DNA of 64,000 nucleotides from Beta vulgaris subsp. vulgaris (GCF_026745355.1 NC_079203.1:42933492-42997491); one strand, 5' to 3'; positions 36,222 to 49,454 are shown, counted from the stretch's first letter. Notes: generated by a model not told the origin, from the letters alone. Made by a program: numbers and translations.

Positions 36222-37090
36222 TCAAAACACGCCAAGTAAATGCCAAAGAAATTGGCACACCTTAGGACTAATACCAAGGCTCCAAATATCAACCCAAGCA
36301 TTATGAAAATTTTCTAAATTACACCATGTACCAAGCATGTATGCAGTCTTGACAGTGTAATGACCATCCTTGGAAAATACCCATATAATTTCATCTTTTG
36401 AAGGGGAAAGTTTAAAAGAATGGCTAAGATACATCTCCTATATCTTTCATTAAAATTTTTATCAATTAAATCCATTGTCCGTTCCATACTCTTCGGATCA
36501 ATGAGATGACATATCAAGGTTACATCATGACTCTGGGGAGATATAATGAAACACCCATTTTTGTCCGCCACCCAAGGGGCCTCCCAAATGTTGATTTCCA
36601 AACCATCACCCACACGCAACAACGAGCCTTCTTTCACTAATGCTTTTGCAGTCTATATGCTTCGCCATGAGTGGCTACCAGAATAGCTAAGAGACGCATC
36701 AAGGAAGTCTGAACTTGGAAAATACTTGACCTTCATAACACACCTAAGAAGTGAGTTGGAAGCTCGAACAAGGCGCCATGCCTGACGCCTAATGAGAGTG
36801 TCATTGAAAACAATGAGATCTTTGAATCCCATGCCCCCAAGACATTTTAAGGTGCACATATCTTCCCAATTTTTCCAGTAAATTTCTGTCTTAGCATATG
36901 AATTTCCCCACTAAAATCTTGCCATTGCTGCTTGAATCTTCTGAATAGTCATACTCGAAAACTTATAAACTTCCATAAGATACGTGGTAATAGCTTGCAC
37001 AACTGCCTTCAAAAAAATTCTTTCCCGGCTCTAGATAGTAATTTCTCTATCCATCCTTGGAGTTTCTTCTAAATTCTATCAAGAAGAGAG
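36222..37090 (-). pseudogene. LINE ORF2 remnant, region after RT
   Basis: Minus-strand frames at 36653-36859, 36314-36637 and 36222-36434 together read KCLGGMGFKDLIVFNDTLIR, RQAWRLVRASNSLLRCVMKV, SGSHSWRSI, GSLLRVGDGLEINIWEAPWV and PSKDEIIWVFSKDGHYTVKT. This is the conserved stretch between reverse transcriptase and the zf-RVT zinc finger of plant LINEs. Frames change between pieces, so it is a pseudogene. It overlaps in content with the remnant at 32880-34650, so they are separate insertions. Confidence 0.75.
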
Positions 37091-37569
37091 TCAAAAACAA
37101 CTTTCTTTGACTCCCCACAATAGAAAGGATACCAAGATAGTTTTCATGTTTATCAACTTACCGCATCTTTAGAATTCCCAAAAGAGCTTCTTTTTTACCA
37201 ATGCTTACCCTTTTACTAAATGAGACCTCAAAATTTTCATAATTAATTTTCTGCCCCGATGTTTTTTTATGTTAAGAATATCAACTATTTATTTAGGTAA
37301 GGAAGATGGAGTGAGTTAAGGAATTAAAGTTATATCAAAGATAATTAGGTGAATTTTTTTTAAAAAAAATTATTTTAGAATTTCCTGTATTTCAGAGAAA
37401 AAATTACCTAAATGTATATATCCCCCCGCGCGCCCAGCGGAAGTAAACTTGCGGAATGAAAAAGTAAAAGGAAAAAAAGCCTTGCAAACAATTTGGCGCA
37501 TCAAATAAATGGACTATGTAAACACTAAAATTACAGAGAGGATGAACGTTTTTCCGCAAATGAGGAAAA

Positions 37570-40500
37570 CTACATTGTTCTTAAAAGCTCAAGAAAACTA
37601 TGAACATTTGCTTTGACTGTTTTGAGGGTAGACTCTCGTTCTGCCTTGGTTTGCTGAGCAGTGACCATTATTTTAGCCTGATTTTGAAGAGAAGGGATAG
37701 TAACTGACCAAGTCAAGGAGAAGTCATCAAATTTATTTTGTTCAATTGTTAGCTCTTTTTGTTTACTACTTCTCAGTTGCTTCAAGTTCAGGAGTTTTGC
37801 CTCCACCTCTTCAATCTCCTTATCATATTCACTACATTCTGCTCGAAGTTGGTCTATTCGCTCTTTACTATTCTGAATACGATCCCGAAGATCTTTCGCA
37901 ACAGTATTCAAGTCATGAAGGTTGTCAGCGTTGGAGGTCAATCTGACCCCATGTTTATGAATATCTTGCAGCTGATTCTGAAGGGACAAGAATATAGTCC
38001 GGAAGTGGGCTAGATTAGACTGAAACTGAGACGGTGATACCATAGCAAGTCTCTGAATCTGATCAGCGAGGTCAGCATATGCTGCGAGATTTTCTGTGTT
38101 GCTTTGCAATCTATTGAGAATCTTTTCCACATTTTCCTTCTCAACCTCAAATGTTGATGGAATAGAAGCAGGACGAAGGGTATCCTCGATGAGACACACA
38201 AGTGAGTTAACCTCAGCGAGTGCCTTTTCAGGGGTGTATGAGGTCCCTAAGAAAAGAAAACAAAGAACCTTACAATTAAGGGAAACCAAAGGCAAATATT
38301 AAAAGGAGTCATATACTCAAAAACCACTAAAATATAGTAATATCAAACCTATTTCCATCAAACTGCCAACTTTTTTTTTATGATTGAAGAGATCATATTT
38401 TCCGTTTTGGAAGCTTTCGCTGTTTCTTCTATACAATAACAATAAACATGATATACATTACAAAACTGCTGCACACTTCAAAACAAACAACATGCAGCAG
38501 TCTGCAACCTTTTGATGTAGGTTTCCCCTCTTCCTACTCCTCTTCTTCTCACTTTCAAAGTTTCAACTTTTTTCACATGGATTAATTTTCTTATAAAGGG
38601 TTATATTTGACATTTGAGGCAAAGTAATAATAGAAGATAAGACGCCACATTGGACACGCAAGGTATTTCATGCAAAGTTCGACGTCTACTGGACCGAAAT
38701 GAAGCAACATTGGAAGGCAAAGTTAGTTTAGGGTGATTAAATCGGGTTGATTTTGAGAATTCGACCTACTACTGTTGGTTAAGAGTATTCCTTTAAGATT
38801 ATTTCTGAAACAAGAAAATATTTTTCTGAACTTCAAAAAAGGTACCTCGTGAGCAAAAAGGGGATTCCTCCAAAGATTCATGCATCTCAGAGGATGTGGA
38901 AGAGCCATCAACAACAAGATCTTGAGAGATGTCAGAAGTCATGGCACCTGTTGTTGCAGAACCTCTTTTTGGCTCCAGTTGTATTGATGGTTGATCATGC
39001 TCTTGAAGAAGAGAGATAACTAAGGTTAGCTTTCTGGGTTTCCAAAATCACCTCGTCTAAAACAGGCAAGTGCAAACAACAATGAATGAAGGGCATCAAA
39101 AATATAAAAAGTACAAGGACTGAATGCAAACTCTGCTAGATATGCATGCTAATGTATGAATTCCCTGATATGATTACTTTTACCATTTTAAGAACATACT
39201 ACCTCTGTCCAACAATCTTTCTCACACTTATCTTATATAGGTTTCCCAAATTCATTCACATATCTCTTTTGAGTTAAAAACAATCCTTCCTATCACCACC
39301 CTTTTTATTTTTCCATCTTTGAACTTCTCTTACATTTCCTTCTGCTAAAGTTTTTCATTTCTACTCTGTTACCAATTTTTTATATTTTCAGAAAACACCT
39401 ACCACATCCAATGCCCCACCATTTGTACTTAAAAGTTGGGCCAAACCCTATTGCAGTAACTATATTTTTGGACTTATAATAGCAACATTGACTACTATGT
39501 CTGCAATCCTGAAGCACAGTAACGGAAGAAAAAGAGGATAATATAGAAAGTACTTGGGTGCATGGAAGGAACAGAAGATGCACCATTGAGAATACTGGAA
39601 CCCATTCCACGAATCATCTCATGAGGTGGCTCAATAGAGTCCTCAGGCTCGGAAACCACAGTTCCATATGTTACTTCTTCAGTGATTATTTCCGTCAAGC
39701 TTTCCGGCATACCTTGAGTAGGAAGGGCCGAATCCTGCTCCAAATCAGGAATGTCTGCTTCCTCTTTCACGATTTCTTTCTCAAGATCCTTGAGAACATT
39801 CAAGGAAACATTATAGATATCAGGCTGAATGTTTTGAGAGGTTTTCTTCTTCTTGATGACAAATTTTCTCAGACTATTTAAAGGCGCCTGCAGAGCACTT
39901 GAATTATCATGCTCAATATTGTTTCGGACGCCTGAGATTACTGGTCGAGCATTATCTGCAGCAAGAGAAAGACGTTAAAAATTCATAAATTAATTCTAAA
40001 TTGGGGAAATCAAAAATTGAGATAGCAAGCTACCCCTTCCTCAACCCCCCCCCCCCCCCCCCCTCCCCAAATAAAAATAAAAAAGCTACCCTGACAAGTT
40101 AGTGAAGGCTACATTTTCTTTTCCTTCTTAAAGTCCAGACGGGCTGACAAGATTGAGTAGAATGACGCCTCTTTAAAATCCTGAGGGGGGTATTATCATC
40201 ACATTCCTTGGATTCTTCAAGAACAGCCTTCTCTGGAGGCAGGGAAGTGGAGGTGGCCAAGATCGCTTTACTTTCTCGTATCTGTTCCATTTAAGGAGGA
40301 GATTTGTGAGCAAATTTCTCAATTCAAAAAGAAAGTATTTATAAATCTGCATCAATGTTATCATAAAGAACAAGAAATACAGGAGAATAATACCTGATTC
40401 AAAGCATCTGTTTGAACAGGATCTAAGGGGAATCGATCTCCTCTACTTTGTTTATCTAAGAGTAATAAAGACTCAAGGATGAAAGATGATCAGAAAATTA

Positions 40501-42330
40501 CGGATTTGACAGAAAAAAAGGATAAGAAGAGAAAGAGAAATTACTTCGCCTTGAATACGAAGAAGCTTGGGCCATCGATGGAGAAGATACCATTAGTGAA
40601 CCTTGGATGTTTTGAATAAGAGTGGCAAAGGCTTCAAGCCATGAAGGTTGACACCTCTTGAGAAAATCAATCCACCAGAGCTCATAACCTGGATCTATCT
40701 CAGCTCGTCTAAACCAAGGGATGATAAGAAGAGACTTTACCTCACAGGTAGGGCAAGACTTCAGCCATGTCTCAGTGAAGGCATACTTGTTGTCTGTGGA
40801 CTTCAAGGCCATGTCCAGAAGATTGGGTCTGGTTCCCCAAGGACGATTTAGAGTCTTATAGTAGGGGATACCCAGGCCTTGAATCATTCCAAATTGACGA
40901 GCCACAAGATTGGGATTGTAGACTTCAACACCAATAACCTGGGGTTCGAGGCAGATAAGGTCTCGATGTAACAAAATAGATGACCAATGCAGTTGATCTT
41001 CTTCTCGAAATTTTATGCAAGAGATCTCCAGGAGCCAAATTGGGGTTGCTGCCTTCATCCAATGCCTTAACGTATCCTCCCTAGGTTTTCCATTCGATGG
41101 GATATTCATTTCGTCCTCGCCGGAAAAAGGATGCCAATCAAGTTGACTTACCTCACTGGGAAACAAGAGGCCCCTTAATACTTCTTCAAACAATAGCTGC
41201 GGATTTGGAGAAATGGTATGAATAGCCAACTCTCCATAGCAGCAGAATTCTTTCACAGGAAGATCTGCAGGCTTGTCAAAGTCAGCTTTCAGATCTTCGT
41301 CACCTTTGTGTTCAACAAGGCGAGGGAAGTAAAAGAATCCCCACATAGATATAACCCAGATAGGGCCACCAGCAGTAGAAAGCTTCTCATGGGTTCGAAG
41401 TCGATAAAGGCACCGATACACTTGAGCCAGGAAAAGAGGGCCCAGACACACAGGTTTAGTTCTCTTTGGGTCTAATCCTGAAGCCTCAATGTTTGCAGCA
41501 AGCTTCAAGAAAGTTTTATTGACATTGCAAGAAGGAAACATCATCAGCTTAGAGAAAGCAAGGTTGATAAATAACACCTCTTCTTTCCTAGAGATATCAG
41601 CAGAGAGGGATTTATTTTTATCAGGGTTATAGTAATCCACAATGGAGCTAAATGACATATTTGTTTTATTCTTCCAGGGTGTGATTTTCTCCATGTCAAG
41701 AGCTCCATCTATTAGAGCTTGAGTAGGAAGGTCTGTACCAGTAGGAGACAAACCAGTAAGAAAAGCTATATCTTCTAGGGTGATAGTTTTGAAACCTTGA
41801 CCAGTGACGAACACATTGAGGCAGGGGTTCCAACAACAAAGCAATCCCAGAGTCAAAACACCATAGAACGGCAAAGCGGGATATGTTGAGAGCCTGAGAA
41901 ACTCGTAAACACGCAGTTTCCTCCACTTACTGTGCCTGCTGGAAAGTCGATTAAACCATTGTCGAGTATCAATGGTAGATGTCCAACCATTGACTGGCTT
42001 GCCTGAGCTTTTCACCCATTCACACTTTAGCTTCTCAGGCTCATTCAGAAAGGGTGGCTTGGTAAATTCACTTGGGAAACACTCCTTGAGTGATTTGAGT
42101 ACTTTATCAACATCTTCGGGTTTGAAACAAGGGCCAAGCTTAACATGATTCCCATCTTCACCTTTAAATTTTCCATGCTTGAGCTTCTCTTTCCTGATGG
42201 TCTGTTGCAAAGAATCCTCAACTGATTGTTTGTAATCGTGAACAACCATACAAAGTCTGGCAGCCTCAGAGTCACCAAACTCAACAGCCTTGGGACTCCA
42301 AGTTTTATTAGTCTTTTCAAGATCCGACAT
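37570..42330 (-). CDS. Plant mobile domain protein with coiled-coil C-terminus
   Basis: Six coding exons join in frame: 40545-42330, 40394-40455, 40113-40281, 39554-39955, 38846-39001 and 37570-38246, totalling 3252 nt or 1083 residues. Residues about 130-560 match the plant mobile domain (PMD, 'aminotransferase-like', of MAIN/MAIL1 proteins), with YGVLTLGLLCCWNPCLNVFV and TITLEDIAFLTGLSPTGTDL as signatures. About 620-860 is low-complexity, acidic and Ser/Thr-rich, with basic patches (RRKRK, KKKK) that could be nuclear signals. The last 220 residues form heptad-like coiled coils (ERIDQLRAECSEYDKEIEEV). MAIN/MAIL proteins are nuclear and act in silencing and genome stability; transposons also carry PMDs. 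The intact multi-exon structure favours a host gene. Least certain is the third exon's donor (T|GTAGCC at 40112). The acceptor before the start is at 42342-42343. Confidence 0.82.
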
Positions 42331-42341
42331 AGCTTATTTTC

Positions 42342-45300
42342 CTGTAAGATTATGGTAAATAGGTCATCTTAGCATGTTCGCACAAAAAATAGCAACAGTG
42401 TACAAAATGTTTCCTGAATGAAAGACTCACCAAACAAAGAGTAGCATTCATTAACATTTAGAACAGAAAATGCTACCACAACCGCTCGCACTATGTTTTA
42501 GGAATAGCACAGTAAACGGTATCAGCCTCTCAATTTGATCCTCAGGTTTGCTTCCCTTAGTTCTACAAGCGCACAAGATGCAGGACCTAGTAACATACAA
42601 AACACACTGAGAGAAGGTTTTAAGGCAATATGAATATTATTAGATCTCATTGCATCGTAAATCTCATACTAAATGGAAGTCAATAGAGTGAAAATAATAG
42701 AAAAATAGGGGTTTTTTTTTAATCAAGTTTCATAAAGAAAAAAATAATAATTATGATCTACCTCGATGGTGAAACCATTCTATGCTTCTAAAACTTATAC
42801 AATCCAACAAACGAACCATCTTGAGGAGAAAAGCAAGCCTCAATACCAGAATATAAACGGCAAAGCTCCCTATCAACAAAACTCAAAACTTTAATCTGCA
42901 TAGTTAAAAATTATATAAGTAAATTATATACCTTGGGCTCAAAACTACAAAAACACACCATCAATTATGTAGATTTTGCTACAGTGCGAAGCAAACTCAC
43001 CAAACCTTTCTTTATCCCCCTTAGCAAGAATTATCAACTGCCGTACATATCAACTAACATGCAGAACATATTGGCTTCCACTTCAAGTAGTACATATTTG
43101 GTTTTTAACTTGACCACTAATATATATAGCAGATTCGCTGCCATCTGGTGTGTAGGACTGTGTCTGTCAACCCCCCCCCCCCCCCAACAACTCACCCTAC
43201 CCTGCCAAAAAATGCCATTGACATTTCTTAGCACGACAAACACACGTTTTATCAAGAAAATCAGCAACAGCAGTGGGTCATAAGAACAGTGCCACTTCAA
43301 AGAACTTGAAGTATTAAGAAAAACACTATATTAAGCATGACTTTTCTTTATATCAACTTTTCTGGAAAATTCCCAGGACCAGAAAAATATTTTAATAGAT
43401 CTATTCTTGCTTGGGAAGAATAATTATACTCTGATTTGTTGATGGTACAATTTCATTAATCTTGTGGTTGGCATAAGCTGTAAAAGCTGTAGAAAAATGA
43501 TTAAATCAAAGGAACAGGGATGTACTTTTACAGCAGAAGAAGTTACTGTTCTCAGAGAGGAAATGTGCCTTGCCAAACTACTTAACAGCTCGTTCATATA
43601 CAAATTAACTGCTAAAAAGGGCAGATATCCCCCATCCAAGCTTCCCTCACACTACTTCAGAAAAAAATTTACTAAATAAAAGTATCTAAATTAATATAAA
43701 CCAGGAAAAGCTGCGCAATTTACTATTCTTCATTTATTAGATTGTTAATGTGGAAACATATCGAAAACAAATGATATAAACAAATTTCCATTGTTTGATT
43801 TGTAAAAGCGGAAGATGAATGGAAACATATAACTAAAATCAATCTTTAGATATGCTTGTGTTTCATAGTTCCTCCATCAATTTGACAGAAAACTTGAGAA
43901 AAACTAAGTAAACCAAACATAACTTAAACTTACTAGACTTTTCATGGATCTTCCACCAAATAAACAGAGTTAAATTTAGAATTCCATAGTTTTCCACATA
44001 GTAATCAATTCCAAGTTCAGAAACAAGTGGTAAGGTAGTCTTTTTACACTGCTAAACCTATCCAAGATTTGGCCCCCAATTTTTTGGTCCTCCTTTGGGT
44101 GTGGGTTCAATTGGATGATATGTTAGAATTTTGTAAGATGACTAGAAAAGAAAGCAAAGAAATGGAAATGTATCATTTATCTTTCTGTCGCTTAGTTTCA
44201 TAAGTATATTTGTGAGATATTTTTAGTTAATAAGAGATGAAGGGACAAAGGAAATTATCTGAATCATGTGTTACAATCTCCATTTTACCTCAAGCTTATG
44301 TGTTGGATTCTTGACACTCCCACATGGAAATGAACACTTTAATACTTCAACTGTAGACAACTACATGAGATTTTTCATTAATAGCGGACTCTGACCCTTA
44401 AACACATACCTATCCTGATATCAGTTATCAAGTCTGAGTAGTCTTAATTAGGTTTCTGACAACCCAAAATCTATCAATTCCCTTCCTATCCGAACCTTTA
44501 TATAATGCATAAACTAAACGTAAAATTGGGATATTGAGTTATGTCTTCTCCATGAGTTTTCATTTTCACCTTTTTCTTTTCTTAATCAATGCAATAACCA
44601 AACTTCACCACAATTCATAAAACAGCCATCACCACCCATCGGAAACAAAAATGCACAAAGTATTACTTTGTCTTCTAATATTTGTCTAATTTAGGATTAT
44701 TAACATCAGTTTTTATGATGTATCCCCTAACTTTTTTTCCTTTTATGAAAGCATTATACAGATTTGAGCCATTCTAAATGCCCTCATACATTGCGTTACT
44801 CGGACTCTTCATTTTCCCCCAAGTACCTATGTTGGATCCTCGACACTTGGACATGGGTATGGATACTTCAGACACTTCATTTTGGGCAAAAAACATGGAA
44901 AATTTTCATAAGACACTTAGACACATAACCGTGCCCAACACAGGTATCCAAGTGCGAGTGACATAGCTCATACATTACCATGAGATAATAACAATTATAT
45001 CAAGATATCCGAAAAGAATAGTTTTATAACAGCTTGAGCACTGAGGTGAACATTATGTTTTGAGTAACCGTAGCATAATTGTACTACCCAATAGGATATT
45101 GCTATACTAGAGTTTCATCATACCAAATAATAAACACCCAACAACTAACAAACAGAAAAAAAAAATCCCAATTTTTGCAACAAGGACTTCACTATTCAAT
45201 AAAAGCATGCAACCAAGATTCAAAATCATTCATCATTTCTTGGAATTTGAACACCCACACACACACATAAAAATTTAAAAGACATACTTGAAGGATGCAT

Positions 45301-45892
45301 GATCACCCATCTCTCCGAAAAATGCACATTACTTATTCAAGCTTCATTACTACTTACAGACTCAGTTTCGGATCAAAGATTTTCAACGAGGGGTAGCACA
45401 ATATTGCGATAGCATCAAGTATATAGAAAAAAGAAAACCAAAAACTATTGAATTCGAAAAGTGCTCTCGATTTTTGGTAAGGAGAAAGCAACTCCAAACT
45501 CTATGTCATCCTCTTGATTTTTGAGATAGAAAAAATAAATTCTACTTGATTCAGTAGAATTTGTTGAGTGATTGTGAGTTAGCTGAGGTTTTAAACTAGA
45601 ATTATCTCCAACATTATGTGACCTCGTAAGTGAATATATTACAAACAATTCAACTTACTTCTACCACTATACACAAGAATTCACTAATAATCAACTCAAA
45701 TACTATTTTCTTACTCACACTACACCTCTTAACATTAGAAAATTAAAAATGAAAATCTCACAACTACAACATTCACAATTCAGAACATTACTTCTTCATT
45801 GTAATTTGCATCTTTTATATGTCATTCAATTCACATTTTGCAACGAACGAAACAAAAACTTTCAGAAAAAAGATATAGAAAAAAAAACTGAC
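42342..45892 (-). other. Probable long 5' intron of PMD gene
   Basis: There is no coding exon between the acceptor before the PMD start and a leader-like exon near 46 kb. It contains a C16 homopolymer (about 43171-43186) and the 44791-44966 element. Other frames here look accidental. Confidence 0.4.
44791..44966. mobile_element. Short TIR element, CTATGTTACTC family
   Basis: The left end TTGCGTTACTCGGAC and reverse complement of the right end CTATGTCACTCGCAC align without gaps. The flanks are a perfect 8-bp repeat CTCATACA (44783-44790, 44967-44974), extendable to 10 bp. At 176 bp it is a short member of the family seen at 4468-5306. Confidence 0.7.
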
Positions 45893-46160
45893 CAGTTCTA
45901 GTGTTTGTGTCACTCTGCTTGTCTGCCTCACATACTGCACCAGCGTTGCAAAGCACCACCAGATAACTACCACTGAGCCACCAACGCACCACGAGTCCGC
46001 AAACTGGAGCCTGAAGGTTGGACCAACGCACCACAGACTAAAGGCCGTCGAACCACCGGAGGTCGAGAGTGTAAGCGAGGAGAGAGATTTGAGGGAAAAG
46101 AGAAAAAATTAGGGCTTGTAAAACTCTTCAGTCTTCGCTCTTCAGAGCAGGCGCGGGTAC
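45893..46160 (-). promoter_or_regulatory. Leader exon candidate for PMD gene
   Basis: On the minus strand, 46160 to 45893 has the look of a plant 5' leader (AGCCCTAATTTTTTCTCTTT followed by TCTCTCC), is not AT-rich like its surroundings, and ends CTG|GTCAG, a plausible donor. Joined to the acceptor at 42342 it would give a 3.5-kb leader intron. No TATA box is certain upstream. Confidence 0.4.
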
Positions 46161-46326
46161 ATCGTTGATGTACAAACTTCAACATTAGCCGATTTCGTCT
46201 AATTTAGTTGGTAAAGTTTTACGGAGATGGTATACTATTATCCAGACATGGAAATTGGAATATCTTTCGTATTTTATTTTGGGTGTTTTAAATTGTTGTT
46301 CTTATTTCTATTTTTGAACATCACTT

Positions 46327-46755
46327 TTTACTCTCTCTCCATCTTTTTATATAGGTTTTTAACCCTTTCATTTAATGTTTCTTCAATCTCATTGGTGGGA
46401 TATAAGAAAAAACATTTTTTATTTTCACTCTCCTATTTTCACATACTCACCCGTTTAATGTTAATTCTTTTTTTTTTATTACAATAATTCCAAAAAATAC
46501 GACTCCCAAAGAAAGTACATATAATCATTGTTTCCTTAATTTTCGTCCCCAAAGTAAAACGGGAAGGACATTGCTACACATACCCACCGGGTAGACAACC
46601 CACTACTAATAGAGAATTAAAAAAATATTAATTAGGTTGAGTTGGATTCCATTAATTACCACAATCCTCACAAGTCTTTATTAATAGGGGTAGTCTACTC
46701 GGTGGGTAGACAAAAGTTTTTCCAAATGGGAACTATAAAATGGGACGGAGGGAGT
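46327..46755. mobile_element. Stowaway-like MITE with nested small element
   Basis: 46330 starts CTCTCTCTCCATCTTTTTAT and 46755 ends GGGACGGAGGGAG then TA. Near 46575-46716 a second element is embedded, with ends CCCACCGGGTAGACAA and the inverse TCTACTCGGTGGGTAG. The inner element has no clear target duplication. Outer ends are diverged. Confidence 0.5.
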
Positions 46756-47821
46756 ACTTTCATTCCTATTTAATCAACACGATTTTTTTATTACAACTAC
46801 AGAAAAATAAAAATAAAAAGTAGGAGGAATTATGAAAAGTACGGAGAAAGAAGTACAAAAAGTAAATAAAAAAATAGAGGAGAGAGGAAAATGGGATAGG
46901 TAGGGGTTTTAAGTGAGTTAATTTTGATGAGGTACCACAGGTCCACATATGGATCAAAAGTGGGGATTAATGATTGGGTATTCTAGAGTAACAATGTAAT
47001 CATTAAAAAGGAACGATTCGAGAGGAAAGTATGTATATTAAAAGGAACGGACGTAGTAATTAAGTGGTTCATTAAATTTATTAGGAGGTGCATCTATATC
47101 AAGTGGTATTTTTGTACTTGTATTTTTTTATACTTTTTTTTTAGTTGCATCATTTCTCATTTATACAGTATTCACTAATAGTTTTTGTGATCTACTTAGA
47201 TTTGTCTCGGTGCGAAAATCACGAAAATATCAGTTATTTATAATTTTACTTAGACTAAAGATATTAATGTTTCAAAAGTATATTAAAATACATGAAGAAA
47301 CAAATGGTACAACTTAAAAAAAAAAGAAGTATCTAACAAGTACTTTAGCTAGAGCAAGTAATTGAAGGGAGTAGAAGGTCGAAGGAGGAAGTAGCACTGC
47401 ACCTCAAACTTCAAAGAGTGTCAAAAGGCATTCACAAATCACAGATTTGCAGCGTTGATGCAAGAATAATGACAACGGGCCATAATTTTCCCGAGTTGGG
47501 CCGTAAATGTTACAAGATGATACAACATTTACTTTCCTCTTGGCAAACGGGCTTGCTTGGGAGTTGGGACATAGTTAGGAATTAGGATCCTCTTTATTTA
47601 TTTTTCTTATATTTAGGTTGTGACACCTAAATAAATAAAGAAATTTTTCAAATTCCTTATGTTTTCCCCTTTGTTGAATATTAAAACTTATTACTAGAAG
47701 ACTTACTTAATTGCAGTTTGTAAGACTGTAGTAGTAGCATGTTGCACACATTGTTCTGGACCAACTAGAACGATATTCCCTCCATTTTGGATTAAATAAG
47801 AAAATGGAGAATTAATTCATA
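46756..47821. other. Repeat-rich intergenic DNA
   Basis: 46760-47055 includes another MITE-like right end (GGAACGGACGTAGTA). The rest has no recognised gene or element. 47600-47640 holds a near-palindrome, TATTTAGG...CCTAAATA. Confidence 0.3.
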
Positions 47822-48097
47822 TCTATATATATATATATAAATATATAAAGGCGTGCACAAATAAGAAAATGTGTCATGTGACGCTCTTCCTAGGGAGTTT
47901 TAGTTCATGTAATTCATGTACAATAAAATAATTTAGATATTGTGTAGTATATGGTTTGATCCTGAGACCTCAAGTACATATATTAAAGTATTAACCATTA
48001 GACTAGCTAAGTTGTATTTAGTGTTATTATCATAAAGTATCATATTAATAAATGAAATTTTTTCTTACCCGGAGCATAGCTTGGACCTAATAACTAG
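47822..48097 (+). mobile_element. Helitron-like element 1
   Basis: It begins TCTATATATATATATATAA after A, then TATAAAGGCGTGC. It ends ACCTAATAACTAG before T, preceded by the imperfect hairpin CCCGGAGCATAGCTTGG. An inverted relative occurs at 52471-52642 with GGCCCGGGCTATGCC in the hairpin. At 276 bp it is non-autonomous. Confidence 0.62.
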
Positions 48098-48429
48098 TTA
48101 ATATATTAAAAGGTGTGTCTCATAATGTATACACGTTATGTGGCATCTCTCTTACTCCACTAGAATTGTCCAATGTATGTGTCATGTCAACTAGCAAAAG
48201 TAAATTAGCTTGCAACAAAATTTGAAGCAGTGACATCTTTCTAGTATACATAATATGCAATTACCATCTCAATCAACTTTTAATCATACTTTAAATGTCA
48301 ATATTATTATATCTTTACCTTTTAAATGTTGAGTTTTCTTTATTTTGTTTTAATACGAATGGAAAAAAATACATATCAAGTTTGGAAAAAAAAAAAACAC
48401 CCGGAATAAAACTCGAACCCAAATACTAG
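48098..48429 (+). mobile_element. Helitron-like element 2, adjacent
   Basis: It starts TTAATATATTAAAAGGTGTG, a decayed version of the family's 5' end, and ends ATACTAG before T. It directly abuts element 1 at its CTAG, fitting Helitrons inserted end to end. A third 5'-end-like stretch (GTTAAAAAAAAAAGGGTGT) follows at 48436. Confidence 0.45.
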
Positions 48430-48499
48430 TTAGGGAGTTAAAAAAAAAAAGGGTGTTTCTTTTACAAGACTCTGCTACGTGCTAGGTACATTTTACTAA

Positions 48500-48854
48500 G
48501 AGCAACTCCATCGTTTGGTAGGGAGTCCTTGCTTGCAATTTCCAAAAGATAGAGCTACTAGCTTTATTGTTGGAGACAAATGTAGCTTGTTGCTTTGTGA
48601 AGCCAAGTAGCTCCACAAAGCTACTAGCTTTGTCAATTTTTTGTGGGCCCCACTTTCACTTTTCTCTTTTATATTTTACTTTCCAATACACTTTCTCTAT
48701 ATTGTTGCTATGGTGCTGACACGTGGGACCTACAAAAATTACAAGTAGTTGTAGTTTTTCAATGGGAGAGGTTGTAGCTTGGGAATGTTGAGTTTGGAAA
48801 TATGATGTGGCATACAAAGCTACAACTACTTGTAGCTTGCCATTGTGGATGCTC
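48500..48854. mobile_element. Harbinger/Tourist-like MITE
   Basis: The ends GAGCAACTCCAT and ATTGTGGATGCTC are imperfect inverted repeats of the GAGCATCTCCA type. TAA flanks both sides (48497-48499, 48855-48857), the PIF/Harbinger target duplication. The 355-bp interior repeats TACAACTACTTGTAG-like motifs. Confidence 0.78.
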
Positions 48855-49454
48855 TAATATGACTTCGTCGCTATTTTTGCATTTGACTAGACATGTGACA
48901 CGACCTTATTCTAGATATGATTCAACAAATTTTAGTCGCTTTAATAATATGACAATAGGTAAATAGAAAAAGTCGACTTTCTCTCTCACCAAATCCTAGC
49001 ACAACTTATAGCTTCCGTCACGCTCAACCCCCTCCCCTGCTGGCTCGTCGACGGCCTGAGCATCTCCGGCTCCACAAAGGTTGTCGGCGAGCCCAGCCTC
49101 TTTTCCCCCCACAGTAGCCATAGTGTCGGTGTCGAAACAAGGGGTCTTCAGGAGTCGCTAAGAAGGTTCGCAATCGAAGTCGACCGCCACAACAACAGAA
49201 ACCATCGAATTCTCTTTTCTGGGCACCGGCGACTCACAACCACCACCTGATGTCAGGAATTTCGATCCTCTGTTATCGATCCGGAAAATTACTGTGAGGT
49301 TTTCAATTAAGCTTTCCTATTTTCCTAGTTTTCAATTTCACTAGTTGTAGCTTTTCAACCTAACTTAGACTGATTTCAGAGGTGTTGGTGCCTCTTTATC
49401 TACTAGTGGTTTTATCGTTTTAGTCGTTATAGTTATTTCATTATCTTAGATATC

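Noticed and set aside
40036..40063. Long C run as a possible functional site
   Set aside because: Homopolymer runs also occur near 30027, 43171 and 63021. They are simple slippage products, and their lengths may be assembly errors.
40648..42320. Overlapping frames on both strands in the PMD exon
   Set aside because: They are shadows of the 595-codon exon, which has the domain signatures and proper splice sites.
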